Positions 9,191 through 19,443 are shown, counted from the stretch's first letter. The stretch is DNA of 64,000 nt from Thiotrichales bacterium (GCA_947476405.1 CANJQG010000006.1:1-64000); one strand, 5' to 3'. Numbers and translations: made by a program. The notes: a model not told the origin generated them from the letters alone.

Positions 9191-10192
9191 TTAACCGGCT
9201 CCAAACGCAGCCATTAAATCGGGCATCACTTTCCTCAAACGGAGCAAAGTTGCCAAAGTTTGATTGACCTGCTCAATTCCCATTGTTTTTTGCTCTGACT
9301 CACCCAAAGTACAGGATCGCTCAATATTATAAACCATCCAGTGAATCCAGCCACAAGTTCCATCAAATGCTGCGGGCAGAAGCGAGAAATCAATGAGGCC
9401 TCCTGCTTTTTGATAGGCGCGAATCATTTTAACAAATAATTTCTGGTCAAATTGGGCGGTGATAATTCCACACCAATTGAGCGCAGTACTAATGAAATCA
9501 TAGGTTGGATTGACAAAAGTTGCGGCTTCCCAATCAATCAAAATCGGCTGATGATCGATATCCCACAAGACATTTTTTTGATCCAGATCACCATGGCTCA
9601 TCACCCTATTTTGCTTTAAAGGCTCAACTGAATGGGCATAGGCTTCATTCATCGCAATCAAATCTTGCTCATGAGCCCGCAAATCAGCTATAAAAGGGCA
9701 ATTAAACTCTTCTGCTTTTTTAATTATATTGAGCAAAGACGCGGTGGGATAAGAATCTGCAAGCGCTTCTTCTGGCCTTGGAATCTCTAAATTAATTTGA
9801 TGGATTTTTGCAAGGATTTCGGCCATTTTAAGGGCATGAAATTCAGAAACCACTTTGGAGTCAAGAACCTGAGCCTCAACCCAGGGGTACACCAAAAAAT
9901 AAGTGCCTTCCACTTCGAATAAATGCTTTCCCTGAGACTGCAATGCAGCAATCGCCGGAATCCCTTGTTTGGCAAAGCGTGCGGCAATTTCTTCTGTTAA
10001 TTCATAGTTACGACTGATCGCATCATCCTGTAAATGAATATCCGATGAGAGCTGCTTGACGGCATACCCACCCTTTTCTGTTTGGATTTTCCACATGCGG
10101 TGCAAAAGACCACCATAGACTCGATTGGGCTCCACAATGGAGGAGCCCAAGTCAAAAGCGCTGCAGATTTCAAAGATCTCTTTTTTTTTCAT
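9191..10192 (-). CDS. APH-fold phosphotransferase (kinase) family protein
   Basis: A 333-residue protein with the aminoglycoside phosphotransferase/choline kinase fold. The catalytic loop is SHGDLDQKNVLW (about residue 193) and the metal-binding segment is LIDWEAA (about 216). Family members phosphorylate small molecules such as homoserine, choline or sugars, or proteins (SrkA/YihE type). The substrate cannot be told from the sequence. It lies between gatB and msrBA on the same strand with short gaps and may share their transcript. I would not call it an antibiotic-resistance gene on this evidence. Confidence 0.8.
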   Translation of the reverse strand: MKKKEIFEICSAFDLGSSIVEPNRVYGGLLHRMWKIQTEKGGYAVKQLSSDIHLQDDAISRNYELTEEIAARFAKQGIPAIAALQSQGKHLFEVEGTYFLVYPWVEAQVLDSKVVSEFHALKMAEILAKIHQINLEIPRPEEALADSYPTASLLNIIKKAEEFNCPFIADLRAHEQDLIAMNEAYAHSVEPLKQNRVMSHGDLDQKNVLWDIDHQPILIDWEAATFVNPTYDFISTALNWCGIITAQFDQKLFVKMIRAYQKAGGLIDFSLLPAAFDGTCGWIHWMVYNIERSCTLGESEQKTMGIEQVNQTLATLLRLRKVMPDLMAAFGAG

Positions 10193-10197
10193 AAGGG

Positions 10198-11622
10198 TTA
10201 AACCAAAGCTTCTTTTAAAAGTCGATTGACCTCATCTGGATTCGCTTTTCCGCCTGTTATCTTCATGACTTGCCCCACAAAAAACCCGAAAAGACGATCT
10301 TTCCCTGAACGATATTCTGCTAATTGTCCTGGATTTGCAAGAATCACTTCTTTGACAGTAGCCAGCAACGCTCCCGTATCCGAAATTTGCTTCAAGCCAC
10401 GCGACTCAATCACTTGATCTGCTGTGCCTTCTTTTTGCCAGATCGCTTCAAACACTTCTTTGGCCATACGGCCTGAAATCGTGCCATCGACAATACGGAT
10501 CAGCAATCCCGACAACGCATCTGCAGAAACCGGACTTTCTGAGATATCCAAGTTATCTTTATTCAAAAAAGCGGCCAAATCGCCCATCACCCAATTTGCG
10601 GTTAACTTCGCATCTTTTACTTGTAGGACAACGGATTCAAAATAAGCAGCATTTTCACGCTGCGCAACCAATACGTGTGCATCATAGACAGAAAGGCCAT
10701 ATTCTTGTTCAAAACGGGCTGCTTTTGCTTTGGGCAGTTCGGGCAAAGTGCCTTTTACTCCCTCTAACATCGCGGACTCAATCACCAAAGGCAAGAGATC
10801 TGGATCTGGAAAATATCGATAATCATGTGCATTTTCTTTGGAGCGCAATGAACGCGTTTCATTTTTCACAGAGTCATACAAGCGTGTTTCCTGAACCACC
10901 ACACCGCCCTGTTCAATCAAAGCAATTTGACGCGAAACCTCATACTCAATGGCTTTTTCAACAAACTTAAATGAATTCAGATTTTTGAGTTCTGAACGAG
11001 TCCCCAAGGATGCGCCAAATTGACGCACTGAAACATTCACATCACAGCGAAAAGAGCCTTCCTGCATATTGCCATCAGAGATTTGCAGATAACGCAACAG
11101 ACTATGTAAGGTTTTTAAATAAGCAACGACTTCTTCTGCTGAACGCATGTCAGGTTCGGAGACAATTTCCAATAAAGGCGTCCCCGCGCGGTTTAAGTCA
11201 ATCGCGGACATACCATTGAAATCCTCATGAAGTGATTTACCTGCATCTTCTTCTAAATGCGCACGGGTAATCCCGATACGCTTGGTTTGACCTTGTTTTA
11301 ATTGAATATCCAAATAACCACCTGAGACAATCGGCAAATCAAACTGACTAATTTGATAGCCCTTAGGCAAATCAGGATAAAAATAATTTTTTCTTGAAAA
11401 TACAGAGGTTTGATTCACCACTGCATCGACGGCCAGGCCAAATTTAATCGCCATTTCAACCACAGATTTATTCAATACAGGCAAGGCGCCAGGCATCGCA
11501 AGATCGACAATACAGGCCTGAGTATTAGGCTCTGCGCCATAACGCGTTGCTGCGCCTGAAAAAATCTTGCTCCGGGTTGCAAGCTGAGTATGGACTTCAA
11601 TTCCAATAACGGTTTCCCACAT
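10198..11622 (-). CDS. gatB: Asp-tRNA(Asn)/Glu-tRNA(Gln) amidotransferase subunit B
   Basis: A 474-residue tRNA-binding kinase subunit of the GatCAB amidotransferase, which activates mischarged Glu-tRNA(Gln) or Asp-tRNA(Asn). [13 protein letters not shown] begins the catalytic cradle domain, and the C-terminal YqeY-like tail (about 330-474) contains [12 protein letters not shown] and ends in a [15 protein letters not shown] helix. I chose ATG at 11622 because AGGAGGAGC lies just upstream and the ATG overlaps the gatA stop as TAATG. A longer frame starting 11 codons earlier lies inside gatA. Confidence 0.96.
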   Translation of the reverse strand: MWETVIGIEVHTQLATRSKIFSGAATRYGAEPNTQACIVDLAMPGALPVLNKSVVEMAIKFGLAVDAVVNQTSVFSRKNYFYPDLPKGYQISQFDLPIVSGGYLDIQLKQGQTKRIGITRAHLEEDAGKSLHEDFNGMSAIDLNRAGTPLLEIVSEPDMRSAEEVVAYLKTLHSLLRYLQISDGNMQEGSFRCDVNVSVRQFGASLGTRSELKNLNSFKFVEKAIEYEVSRQIALIEQGGVVVQETRLYDSVKNETRSLRSKENAHDYRYFPDPDLLPLVIESAMLEGVKGTLPELPKAKAARFEQEYGLSVYDAHVLVAQRENAAYFESVVLQVKDAKLTANWVMGDLAAFLNKDNLDISESPVSADALSGLLIRIVDGTISGRMAKEVFEAIWQKEGTADQVIESRGLKQISDTGALLATVKEVILANPGQLAEYRSGKDRLFGFFVGQVMKITGGKANPDEVNRLLKEALV

Positions 11623-13076
11623 TATTGCGCTCCTCCTGGATGTTGGGTATGCCAATCTGTGGCCAACTGAAACTGATGCGCAACATTTAAAATCTGCGCC
11701 TCTTTAAAATAATTACCAACAATTTGCAAACCAATAGGTAAGCCACTGATAAAGCCCGCAGGAATCGAGACGCCAGGCAATCCGGCCATACTCACAGGCA
11801 AGGTATAAATATCTGATAAATACATGGAAACAGGATCTGCTTTTTTCTCTCCCAACTTAAAAGCAGGAGTCGGCGTTGTAGGCCCCATAATCACATCCAC
11901 TTCTTTAAATGCTGCAATAAAATCATTTGCAATCAAACGACGAATTTTTTGTGCTTTTAAATAATAAGCATCGTAATAGCCAGATGATAAAACATACGTC
12001 CCAATAATAATGCGACGCTTCACTTCTGCCCCAAAACCCTCCCCTCGTGAACGTGAATATAAATCCTCTAAATTCACTGGATTTTCACAGCGATAGCCAT
12101 AACGGACACCATCAAAACGCGATAAATTGGACGAACACTCCGCTGGCGCAATCACATAATAAGATTCTAAGGCATAACGACTATGCGGCAAACTAATTTC
12201 AACTAGAATGGCCCCTAATTTTTCAAACTCTTGCAAAGCAGATTGAATCGCAGAAATGACTTCTGAGTCCAAACCTTCGGCATTAAAAAACTCTTTAGGC
12301 AATCCAATCCGCAGGCCTTTCAAAGGCTGATTTAGAAGGGCCGAATAATCAGGAACAGGCAAATCACAAGAGGTCGAATCACGTTCATCGCGACCCGCCA
12401 TCACATTGAGCAATAATGCGCAATCTTCAGCAGTATGCGCCATGGGACCCGCTTGATCTAAACTTGATGCAAACGCAATCATTCCAAAACGAGACACACG
12501 ACCATAGGTTGGTTTTAATCCGGTAATGCCGGTCATTGCAGCAGGTTGGCGTATGGATCCGCCCGTATCCGTTCCTGTCGCAGCGGGCGCAAGTCCAGCA
12601 GCAATAACGGCTGAAGATCCACCTGAAGATCCACCCGGAATATACTCTGGATTCCAAGGATTTCGAACAGGGCCATAAAAACTATTTTCATTAGAAGAAC
12701 CCATCGCAAATTCATCCATATTGAGCTTACCCAGCATCGGCATTCCCGCCTGATTAAAACGCTCAATAATATGGGCATTATAAGGTGCAATAAAATGATC
12801 CAGCATCTTCGAACCACAGCTTGTTTTAACACCTTCGGTACAAAAAATATCTTTCTGCGCGATGGGAATCCCCGTTAAATAGCCTGCCTGTCCTGCTGCC
12901 CGCTGTACATCCGCCGCTTTCGCCTGAACCAAAGCTTGATCGCCGGTTTCAGTAATAAAACAATTTAAGTGTTTCTGCATTTTGATTTGCGCTAAATAAT
13001 GCTGAATGATTTCCACCGAAGAAACTTGCTTCGTTCGCAATAATTCCGCCCATTCTTTTACCGTATTAAAAGACAT
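11622..13076 (-). CDS. gatA: Asp-tRNA(Asn)/Glu-tRNA(Gln) amidotransferase subunit A
   Basis: A 484-residue amidase-signature enzyme that releases ammonia from glutamine for GatB. The Ser-cisSer-Lys triad is visible in IAQKDIF (Lys), GGSSGGSSA and [10 protein letters not shown]. The ATG at 13076 has AGGAAAG upstream and begins [17 protein letters not shown] six codons earlier is possible but overlaps gatC. It is ten bases after gatC and coupled to gatB through TAATG. Confidence 0.96.
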   Translation of the reverse strand: MSFNTVKEWAELLRTKQVSSVEIIQHYLAQIKMQKHLNCFITETGDQALVQAKAADVQRAAGQAGYLTGIPIAQKDIFCTEGVKTSCGSKMLDHFIAPYNAHIIERFNQAGMPMLGKLNMDEFAMGSSNENSFYGPVRNPWNPEYIPGGSSGGSSAVIAAGLAPAATGTDTGGSIRQPAAMTGITGLKPTYGRVSRFGMIAFASSLDQAGPMAHTAEDCALLLNVMAGRDERDSTSCDLPVPDYSALLNQPLKGLRIGLPKEFFNAEGLDSEVISAIQSALQEFEKLGAILVEISLPHSRYALESYYVIAPAECSSNLSRFDGVRYGYRCENPVNLEDLYSRSRGEGFGAEVKRRIIIGTYVLSSGYYDAYYLKAQKIRRLIANDFIAAFKEVDVIMGPTTPTPAFKLGEKKADPVSMYLSDIYTLPVSMAGLPGVSIPAGFISGLPIGLQIVGNYFKEAQILNVAHQFQLATDWHTQHPGGAQ

Positions 13077-13086
13077 ATTTTCTTTC

Positions 13087-13368
13087 CTATTCAATCACTT
13101 TTGGAACCAAATACAACCCTGCAATGCATGCAGGCGCAAGATCTAAATACACATCACGACGATCCACCTCAGTGACACAATCTTCTCGCAAAAACTGTAC
13201 CCCATCATGCGGGCGGTACATCGGCTCTACACCTTCTGAATCCACGCTAAGCAAATGATCTGACAGTCCAACCATTTTAGCCAAAGCAGCTTGATAGTAA
13301 GGCATCTCTTCATCTTGAATTCGAATTCTTGCCAAAGCGGCCATTTTTTTGACAGTCTGTACATCCAT
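13087..13368 (-). CDS. gatC: Asp-tRNA(Asn)/Glu-tRNA(Gln) amidotransferase subunit C
   Basis: A 93-residue belt subunit that stabilises the GatA-GatB complex. [15 protein letters not shown] and the C-terminal [18 protein letters not shown] are family hallmarks. The ATG at 13368 has AAGGGAG upstream and gives the normal family length. An upstream in-frame start at 13437 would add 23 atypical residues. It is the first gene of gatCAB. Confidence 0.94.
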   Translation of the reverse strand: MDVQTVKKMAALARIRIQDEEMPYYQAALAKMVGLSDHLLSVDSEGVEPMYRPHDGVQFLREDCVTEVDRRDVYLDLAPACIAGLYLVPKVIE

Positions 13369-13462
13369 CGCCGACTCCCTTCTTTTTAATTGATCGATCA
13401 TTGTACCCAAACCCCCTCTTTTTTTCAAGTCAATCATCCCTCTTTTTTTATTTTCAGCCCAC

Positions 13463-13491
13463 TTGCTCTTCCATAAAAAATAAGGTATGCT
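13463..13491 (+). promoter_or_regulatory. Promoter of the MATE transporter gene
   Basis: TTGCTC at 13463-13468, a 17-base spacer and TATGCT at 13486-13491, 17 bases before the ATG at 13509. Confidence 0.5.
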
Positions 13492-13508
13492 AAAAAAAAT
13501 AATAACTT

Positions 13509-14888
13509 ATGAAATATTTTGTGCCTGCTTTATTTGACTCATTTAACCGCTCTGCCTTTTGGCTAGAACTCAAAAATGTAAAACGCCTCGCCATTCCGAT
13601 TATTACAGGTGGAATTGTCAACGCAGTCATTCCTTTTATGAATACAGCTTTTATCGGCCATCTTGGGGGTGATGCGCTGGCAGCAGGCGGGCTAGTGAAT
13701 TCTTTTTTTGTATTCATCATGGTCTTATTTTGGGGTGTTTTTTCGACTACAAGCAGCTTAATCGCTCGATATGAGGGACAAAAAAACAGTCAAGCCAGCT
13801 CTGAACTCATCAAAACAGGCGTTGTTCTCGCCATTATTCTTTCTATTCCTGTCGTTATTTTTCTCCACTATGCTGATCGCGTTTTACTCTATTTTGGCGA
13901 GCCTGAACAAGTGGTCATCATGGCCCATGCCTATTTTCGAACTTTAAGCTTTGCCATTTTGCCCGACTTTTTGTTGACTATTTTATATGATCTCTGTCTC
14001 GGACTATCCAAACCACGGCTTGTCATGCTAATGGCCACTATTTTAATCCCCCTTAACCTAGCCTTTAATAATTTATTTATTTTTGGGCGCTGCGGTGCGC
14101 CAAAGCTTGGGATTTCAGGCGTCGGCGTTGGTGCGAGCGTTTCCTTCTGGGTCGTTCTTTTTTTCATGGCAAGCTTGATGTACATGATGCCCCGCTTTCG
14201 ATTTTATTTTAAAGGCAGGCAATGGTTTTATCCTGAGCGCGCTAAAGAATTATTGCGAGTGGGACTGCCTGTCGGCGCAATGTGGGTTTTGGAAGTCGGT
14301 TTTTATGCCGTGGTGACTTTATTTATGGGACGTGTCGGTATCATTGCTTTGGCTGCCCATCAAATGGCATTTCAAACTTACATGGTTTTATTTAATATTA
14401 TCTACAACTTTAGCCAAGCCGTTTCAATTCGCGTTGCGGATGGCATGGGTACACAAAAGCCCGATCAAATTCGCTATGCTTATTTAAGTGGGCTGTTATT
14501 CTGCTTACTGACGTCTCTCCTTTTGCTGTTTTTTGTCACCCTGGGCGGAAAAATTATTCTGCATTTTTATTTAGGCGCGGAATATGCTCGCCAACCCGAA
14601 TTGGTTAAATTAGCACTCAGCTTATTTCTACTCACTCCTCTTTTCTGCCTCTTTGATTCATTAGGATTTATGACCTTTGCTAGTTTACGCGCCATGAAAG
14701 ACACCCGCTACACGATGCTCGTTGCTTTAGTGGTATATTGGTTTATCATTATCCCCCTGATTGCCTTCGGCGTTGATGTATTACACTGGCAAAATCCACG
14801 CCTTCTCTGGATGATGATGATCATCGGTGCAGGCTTAAGTTTTGCAGCACAAAGCCGGCGCTTTATCAAAAAATATAGAATAGGATAG
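13509..14888 (+). CDS. MATE-family efflux transporter
   Basis: A 459-residue protein with about 12 membrane spans and the MATE arrangement of two six-helix bundles. PIITGGIVNAVIPFMNTAFIG at the start and the equivalent segment GLPVGAMWVLEVGFYAVVT in the second half show the internal repeat. MATE proteins export cationic drugs or metabolites in exchange for sodium or protons. The substrate is not deducible. It is followed after 10 bases by the mechanosensitive channel gene, so the two probably share a transcript. Confidence 0.88.
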   Translation: MKYFVPALFDSFNRSAFWLELKNVKRLAIPIITGGIVNAVIPFMNTAFIGHLGGDALAAGGLVNSFFVFIMVLFWGVFSTTSSLIARYEGQKNSQASSELIKTGVVLAIILSIPVVIFLHYADRVLLYFGEPEQVVIMAHAYFRTLSFAILPDFLLTILYDLCLGLSKPRLVMLMATILIPLNLAFNNLFIFGRCGAPKLGISGVGVGASVSFWVVLFFMASLMYMMPRFRFYFKGRQWFYPERAKELLRVGLPVGAMWVLEVGFYAVVTLFMGRVGIIALAAHQMAFQTYMVLFNIIYNFSQAVSIRVADGMGTQKPDQIRYAYLSGLLFCLLTSLLLLFFVTLGGKIILHFYLGAEYARQPELVKLALSLFLLTPLFCLFDSLGFMTFASLRAMKDTRYTMLVALVVYWFIIIPLIAFGVDVLHWQNPRLLWMMMIIGAGLSFAAQSRRFIKKYRIG

Positions 14889-14898
14889 GACTCGATAG

Positions 14899-15780
14899 AT
14901 GATTAATCCGATTACGTTTCAAAATATGAATATTCATACCGTTTGGCAAACAGGTCCTTCCAAAAATTTACTCAGCTCAATTTTAATCGTCATTGTTGTC
15001 TGGCTGGTCTATCTGATTTTACGTTTGATGATCAACAAGCGCTGTAAAAACCTCAAAGTTCGCTCCTCCTGGCGCACCCGCACTTTTTATTCTGCCTTGT
15101 TTTTTTCGATTTATTTTCTAGGACGAATTTGGCTCGATGGAATGCAGGATATCTTTACCTTTCTCAGCATTATTGCGGCGGCACTCACGATCACCCAGAA
15201 AGAAACCCTGATGAATTTACTGGGTTGTGCAATGATTTATTGGCGCGAGTTATTTCGCACGGGGGATCGCATTCAAGTGGGCCTCTATTATGGGGAAGTG
15301 ACCTCTATCCGCACTTTCTACTTTCACATGTTAGAATGTGATAAAGAAGCACTGGGAGACCAAACCACAGGTAAAATCATCACCCTACCTAATAGCCTGG
15401 TTATTACGACGCCGCTTATTAACTTAAGTGAACTCTCACCTTTTATCTGGTATGAGTTTAGCCTGATTCTTACGCCAGATAGTGATCTGGACACTGCACG
15501 CACCGTACTCAGCGAACTCATCGATACCGAAGTCAAACACTATTATTTAGAATCAAAGCATTATCTTAAAAAATTTGTGCGCGATAACTTTATTTCTGAA
15601 CAACAACTCCGTACGCAAAGTTTTATTAAGGTCCATCAAAAAGAACCCACTGGATTTGAAATAACGGTTCGTTATCTCTGTATTCCCACGCAACGCCACG
15701 ATTTAGAAACGCGTGTTTTAGAAAAATTTCTGCACTATCTCAAAATCGCTAAAGTCGCAAAATTGGCTTTTGAAAAATGA
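14899..15780 (+). CDS. MscS-family mechanosensitive ion channel protein
   Basis: A 293-residue protein with two or three N-terminal membrane segments (about 25-45, 60-80, 85-110) and then the MscS beta domain, recognised by LFRTGDRIQVGLYYGEV and the ITLPNSLVITTPL segment. These channels release solutes upon hypo-osmotic shock or modulate envelope tension. The pore helix (about residues 85-115) is less glycine/alanine-regular than in E. coli MscS. The stop overlaps the start of the next small gene by 4 bp. Confidence 0.87.
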   Translation: MINPITFQNMNIHTVWQTGPSKNLLSSILIVIVVWLVYLILRLMINKRCKNLKVRSSWRTRTFYSALFFSIYFLGRIWLDGMQDIFTFLSIIAAALTITQKETLMNLLGCAMIYWRELFRTGDRIQVGLYYGEVTSIRTFYFHMLECDKEALGDQTTGKIITLPNSLVITTPLINLSELSPFIWYEFSLILTPDSDLDTARTVLSELIDTEVKHYYLESKHYLKKFVRDNFISEQQLRTQSFIKVHQKEPTGFEITVRYLCIPTQRHDLETRVLEKFLHYLKIAKVAKLAFEK

Positions 15781-16067
15781 AACAATACTTGCTATACAGC
15801 CTGATCTTCATCGGCATCCATGCGAATGCGAACAATAGCGTTGCCAATGCTGCAGCGGTTGCTGTCACGCAAAGCGCAGTGAATACGAGCATGCAAGTTT
15901 ATTGGCAGGGGCAAGGCGTACAATCCAATATTGTCAGCCTTCCTAATGGCACATCCTATGTCATCCCCGAGACTAATAGACCCAGTGGTACGCCTGCGAC
16001 TTCTGGAACACCCTATAACAATCAAAATAACCAAAATAATAAGCAAGCTTTTATAGACGAAAACTAA
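15777..16067 (+). CDS. Small secreted hypothetical protein
   Basis: A 96-residue protein with a short hydrophobic N-terminus (LLYSLIFIGIHANA) that could be a signal peptide cut near residue 18. The mature part is Ser/Asn/Gln-rich and ends in NNQNNQNN low complexity. I do not recognise it. The start overlaps the mscS-like gene by 4 bp, so the two are probably translated together, which suggests but does not prove an envelope role. Confidence 0.6.
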   Translation: MKQYLLYSLIFIGIHANANNSVANAAAVAVTQSAVNTSMQVYWQGQGVQSNIVSLPNGTSYVIPETNRPSGTPATSGTPYNNQNNQNNKQAFIDEN

Positions 16068-16073
16068 CCTTGC

Positions 16074-18035
16074 TTAGGCATTTTGCAGACGATCCACTTC
16101 AACGGTTAACGCAGTTTGATTGACAAAAGCTTTAAGCGTTGCCATTTGATCTGCATCAAAAAGTTTGGAATTTTCAAGCGGCTTGACACGCAAAACCCCC
16201 ACTGTCCCTTTTACGCCAAGCAAAGGGAAATAAATTGCGTCGGAGTGAGGGAGGGTATTGGTCCCTTTTCCAGCGGTTTGCCCCATATCAAACGTCCATC
16301 TTGCGACGGATAAATCCTTTTCCTCAAGTTGCGTCAGCGCTGGAAATCCTGCTTCGATATGCAGCAGCCCCTCTCTCGGCAAAATAGCCAAAACTTCACT
16401 GTCAAACACTTCTGCAATTTGACGCGTGGCAATCTCTAAAAGCGCATTCAATCCTCGATGGCTTGCCAACTGGCGGGTCAGAGCAAGAATGGCATACGTG
16501 CGCTTTTCACGTTGGCGTGAACGCTCGGCTTGTTGACGCACTTTAATGGTCAGATAACTAATCACCCCCCCGACAATCAACATCACAAAAAATGTAAATA
16601 AATACTGCGTGTCACTCGATGAAAAATCGAAAATAGAAGTAGGAACAAAAAAGAAAGATAAGCTGAGGACACTGACAATCGATGCAAATAAAGAAGGTCC
16701 ATAACGCCCAAAACCCGCTACAACCACTAAGCCCAGCAAATAAACCATAATCACATTGGATACGGCAAAATAGGGATGGATCATAAAATCAATCCCGGTA
16801 CAGGCAGCAATGACCAGCAAGGCAATTCCATAAGTCGACCAACTGGACTTGACTTTGATTTCAGTAGACTCCATCACGGTTGGTTTGAGAAGAACATCTT
16901 CAGCCGCGCGAATCACATAAATATCAATCTCATCACTATAACGCACCAACTGATCAACCAGGCTCCCTTTTAAACGACTCTTCCAGCTTGATTTAGTTTG
17001 CTTGCTGATCACAATTTTTGTGACATTGCGCTCACGCGCGACGCGTAAAATTTCCGTGACTAAATCATCCCCCCCCACAAATAAGGTCTCTGCGCCTAAT
17101 TGTTCCGCTAAGCGCAAATTTTGACTGACACTATCGCGTTGCTGTTGCGTAATTCCTAATTTTTGGGCATCGACATACACCGCCATCCAATCCGCATGCA
17201 GATTATTGGCAAGACGCTTTCCCGAGCGAATCAATTTAGCTGAGCCTTCACCCGGCCCCACACAAATAAGGAGCTTTTCAGCAGTCGGCCAGGTTTCTTG
17301 AACAGATTGAAATTTTCGTTCCGTCATGACATCCATGTTCACTTGCTCAGCCACGGTACGCAGGGCCAATTCACGGAGTGCCGTCAGATTACTTTTTTTA
17401 AAAAAATGTTGAATCGCAAGCTTGGCCTGCTCTTTAAAATAAATCTTCCCTTCGGCAAGACGCTTTAACAAATCATCAGGCGGCAAATCAACCAATTCAA
17501 TTTCAGCTTGTTCCAGAACAGAATCAGGCAGCGTCTCACGCACGCGAATTCCTGTAATTTGCTGCACCACATCGTTTAGACTTTCTAAATGCTGAATATT
17601 TAAAGTGGTATAGACATTAATTCCACGATCCAGCAATTCCTGAATATCCTGCCAACGCTTCGTATGCCTGCAATGGGGCGCATTCGTATGCGCCGCTTCA
17701 TCCACGAGAATCAATTGTGGCTTACGCAAAATCGCTCCATCGAGATCAAACTCCTGTAAGGTCTGCCCCTTATACTCGATATTTTTTTTTGGCAAAATTT
17801 CTAAACCGGCCAAAACCAAGCCTGTATCATGTCGACCATGCGTTTCTGCCAAGCCAACAAGCACGTCAATCCCTTGATTTTTCTTAATCATGGCTTCCTG
17901 CAACATGGAAAAGGTCTTCCCTACGCCCGGCGCTGCCCCTAGAAAAATCTTGAGCTTTCCCTCCGGTGATTTCTTTTCTTCTTCTGCCTGAGCCAGTAAT
18001 AATAAAGCGTCTGGATTACGTCGATTCTCTTCCAT
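16074..18035 (-). CDS. KdpD-like sensor lacking the histidine kinase core
   Basis: A 653-residue protein. An N-terminal KdpD domain has the Walker A motif GAAPGVGKT and the Walker B-like segment LILVDEAAH, followed by a universal-stress-protein domain (about 235-360), a four-helix DUF4118 membrane module (about 395-490) and a GAF domain (about 520-650). It stops right after the GAF. Full KdpD is about 890 residues and continues with the phospho-accepting His and ATPase domains, which are missing here. No kinase remnant, kdpE or kdpFABC is nearby. The ATG at 18035 fits the family N-terminus, and an ATG at 18098 would add 21 basic residues. KdpD N-terminal domains bind cyclic di-AMP or ATP in other bacteria. 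Confidence 0.85.
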   Translation of the reverse strand: MEENRRNPDALLLLAQAEEEKKSPEGKLKIFLGAAPGVGKTFSMLQEAMIKKNQGIDVLVGLAETHGRHDTGLVLAGLEILPKKNIEYKGQTLQEFDLDGAILRKPQLILVDEAAHTNAPHCRHTKRWQDIQELLDRGINVYTTLNIQHLESLNDVVQQITGIRVRETLPDSVLEQAEIELVDLPPDDLLKRLAEGKIYFKEQAKLAIQHFFKKSNLTALRELALRTVAEQVNMDVMTERKFQSVQETWPTAEKLLICVGPGEGSAKLIRSGKRLANNLHADWMAVYVDAQKLGITQQQRDSVSQNLRLAEQLGAETLFVGGDDLVTEILRVARERNVTKIVISKQTKSSWKSRLKGSLVDQLVRYSDEIDIYVIRAAEDVLLKPTVMESTEIKVKSSWSTYGIALLVIAACTGIDFMIHPYFAVSNVIMVYLLGLVVVAGFGRYGPSLFASIVSVLSLSFFFVPTSIFDFSSSDTQYLFTFFVMLIVGGVISYLTIKVRQQAERSRQREKRTYAILALTRQLASHRGLNALLEIATRQIAEVFDSEVLAILPREGLLHIEAGFPALTQLEEKDLSVARWTFDMGQTAGKGTNTLPHSDAIYFPLLGVKGTVGVLRVKPLENSKLFDADQMATLKAFVNQTALTVEVDRLQNA

Positions 18036-18051
18036 AGTAGACTTTTTTCGA

Positions 18052-18660
18052 TTGAATGGTAGACTGATGATACGAGATTTTCTACGCCTTGTGAACATGC
18101 GCTTTAATTACACCCTGATACAAAGCTTTAAGTATCGCAAAAAGCTGGCCTTATACTTAAACCCAAATGATCAATTAAATCAGGTCAGCAGCCTCACAGC
18201 AACCGATTTAAACAACATGCAGATCAAAGCCTTAGCACTTGATTTTGATGGCGTGCTCGCCCCTCATGGAGATATCGCACCCTTGACGGCCATAGAACTT
18301 TGGCTGAAAAATCTGAGCAACGATTGGAAAGGGCAGATTTTTATTTTATCAAACAAGCCGTTTCAGGAACGGGAACATTATTTCAAAACGTATTTTCCTG
18401 AGATTCAATTTATTAAAAATGTTGCAAAAAAACCCTATCCCGATGGTCTGAATAAAATCACGCTTCTTGCCCAATGCGAATCCCAAGAAGTCCTTATGAT
18501 TGACGATCGACTTTTAACGGGGATGCTTGCAGCCTCGATTAGCGGAACAAAAGGCTTGCTCCTGAATCCCGCCCTGAAAAAACCAGGACTACATCCTCAT
18601 GAGCTATTTTTTGCTTTATTGCGCAGGCTAGACCGATTTTTAATTGGCGTTATATCGTAA
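18052..18660 (+). CDS. YqeG-type HAD-superfamily phosphatase
   Basis: A 202-residue HAD IIIA phosphatase. Motif I is LALDFDGVLAP with the nucleophilic Asp (residue 64) and the acid/base Asp two later. Motif II is the Ser in FILSNK, and the metal site is MIDDRLLTG. Relatives include YqeG and mitochondrial phosphatidylglycerophosphate phosphatase, so a lipid phosphate is one possible substrate. No strong ribosome site marks the start. ATGs at 18067 and 18097 are alternatives, and the last gives a more usual N-terminal length. The 3' end overlaps apaH convergently by 21 bp. Confidence 0.78.
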   Translation: MNGRLMIRDFLRLVNMRFNYTLIQSFKYRKKLALYLNPNDQLNQVSSLTATDLNNMQIKALALDFDGVLAPHGDIAPLTAIELWLKNLSNDWKGQIFILSNKPFQEREHYFKTYFPEIQFIKNVAKKPYPDGLNKITLLAQCESQEVLMIDDRLLTGMLAASISGTKGLLLNPALKKPGLHPHELFFALLRRLDRFLIGVIS

Positions 18661-19434
18661 TTTCGTTTCTAAATTCATTGCGGTTAAGGCTCCACCCCAA
18701 ACGACGCCGGTATCCAATGCAAATACATTTTCAGTATGCGTTTCGCCTTGCAGGGCCGACCAATGCCCAAAGACAATAGGGGTTTTAATCTTTCGATTCG
18801 GCACTTGAAACCAAGGAAAATAGCCCTCTGGACAATCCAGGAGCGTTGTTTTTTTACTTAAATTTAAGCATCCATTTTCTGCACAAAAACGCATGCGTGT
18901 TAAATAATTCGTGATCACACGCAAACGCACCATCCCTTTTAAATCTGAAGACCAGGTATCCGGTTCATTCCCATACATTGCTTGTAAAAACGCAACAATA
19001 TCAGGACCTTTTAACTGATCCGAAACTTCCCGCCCCAAAGCCAGCGCTTCCTCCAGTGTCCAAGTGGGGCAAAACCCAGCATGCACCATCACATAAGGCG
19101 CTGAATAATAAATCAAAGGCTGCTGTCGCAACCAGGCAATCAAAGGTTCACGATCAGGGGCATTCAAAATATCAGAAATCGTATCATCTGGATATAATTC
19201 ACGCACCCCATAATGGACTGCAAGAAGATGTAAATCATGATTTCCCAACACAATTTTAACAGACTCTCCTAAATTTTTAAGAAAACGAAGTGTTTCTAAA
19301 GACTGTGGCCCTCGATTGATTAAATCCCCCGCAATCCAGAGTGTATCTTGAGCCGGATTAAAATTTATTTTTCTTAACAAATCAATCAGCTGCCTGAAAC
19401 AGCCCTGAATATCTCCTATCGCATAAGTCGCCAT
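18640..19434 (-). CDS. apaH: Symmetrical bis(5'-nucleosyl)-tetraphosphatase
   Basis: A 264-residue metallophosphoesterase that splits Ap4A into two ADP. The motifs GDIQG, GDLINRGPQS and GNHD bind the two metals, and MVHAGFCPTW near residue 140 supplies further ligands. Start ATG at 19434; a GTG three codons earlier is also in frame. It is usually near ksgA and pdxA, but here stands alone between a HAD phosphatase and hemJ. ApaH limits alarmone Ap4A and removes Np4 caps from RNA. Confidence 0.94.
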   Translation of the reverse strand: MATYAIGDIQGCFRQLIDLLRKINFNPAQDTLWIAGDLINRGPQSLETLRFLKNLGESVKIVLGNHDLHLLAVHYGVRELYPDDTISDILNAPDREPLIAWLRQQPLIYYSAPYVMVHAGFCPTWTLEEALALGREVSDQLKGPDIVAFLQAMYGNEPDTWSSDLKGMVRLRVITNYLTRMRFCAENGCLNLSKKTTLLDCPEGYFPWFQVPNRKIKTPIVFGHWSALQGETHTENVFALDTGVVWGGALTAMNLETKLRYNAN

Positions 19435-19443
19435 ACGCGTCAC

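Noticed and set aside
9191..10192. Aminoglycoside resistance gene
   Set aside because: The APH fold is shared by many metabolic and protein kinases, and nothing in the context points to resistance or mobility.
10596..10970. 124-codon plus-strand frame opposite gatB
   Set aside because: It is fully inside the conserved gatB coding region in another frame, has no ribosome site and no sensible protein composition.
15781..16073. Remnant of a KdpD kinase domain after the truncated gene
   Set aside because: The sequence downstream of the stop is occupied by the oppositely oriented small secreted gene, and no HisKA or ATPase motif can be read in any frame.
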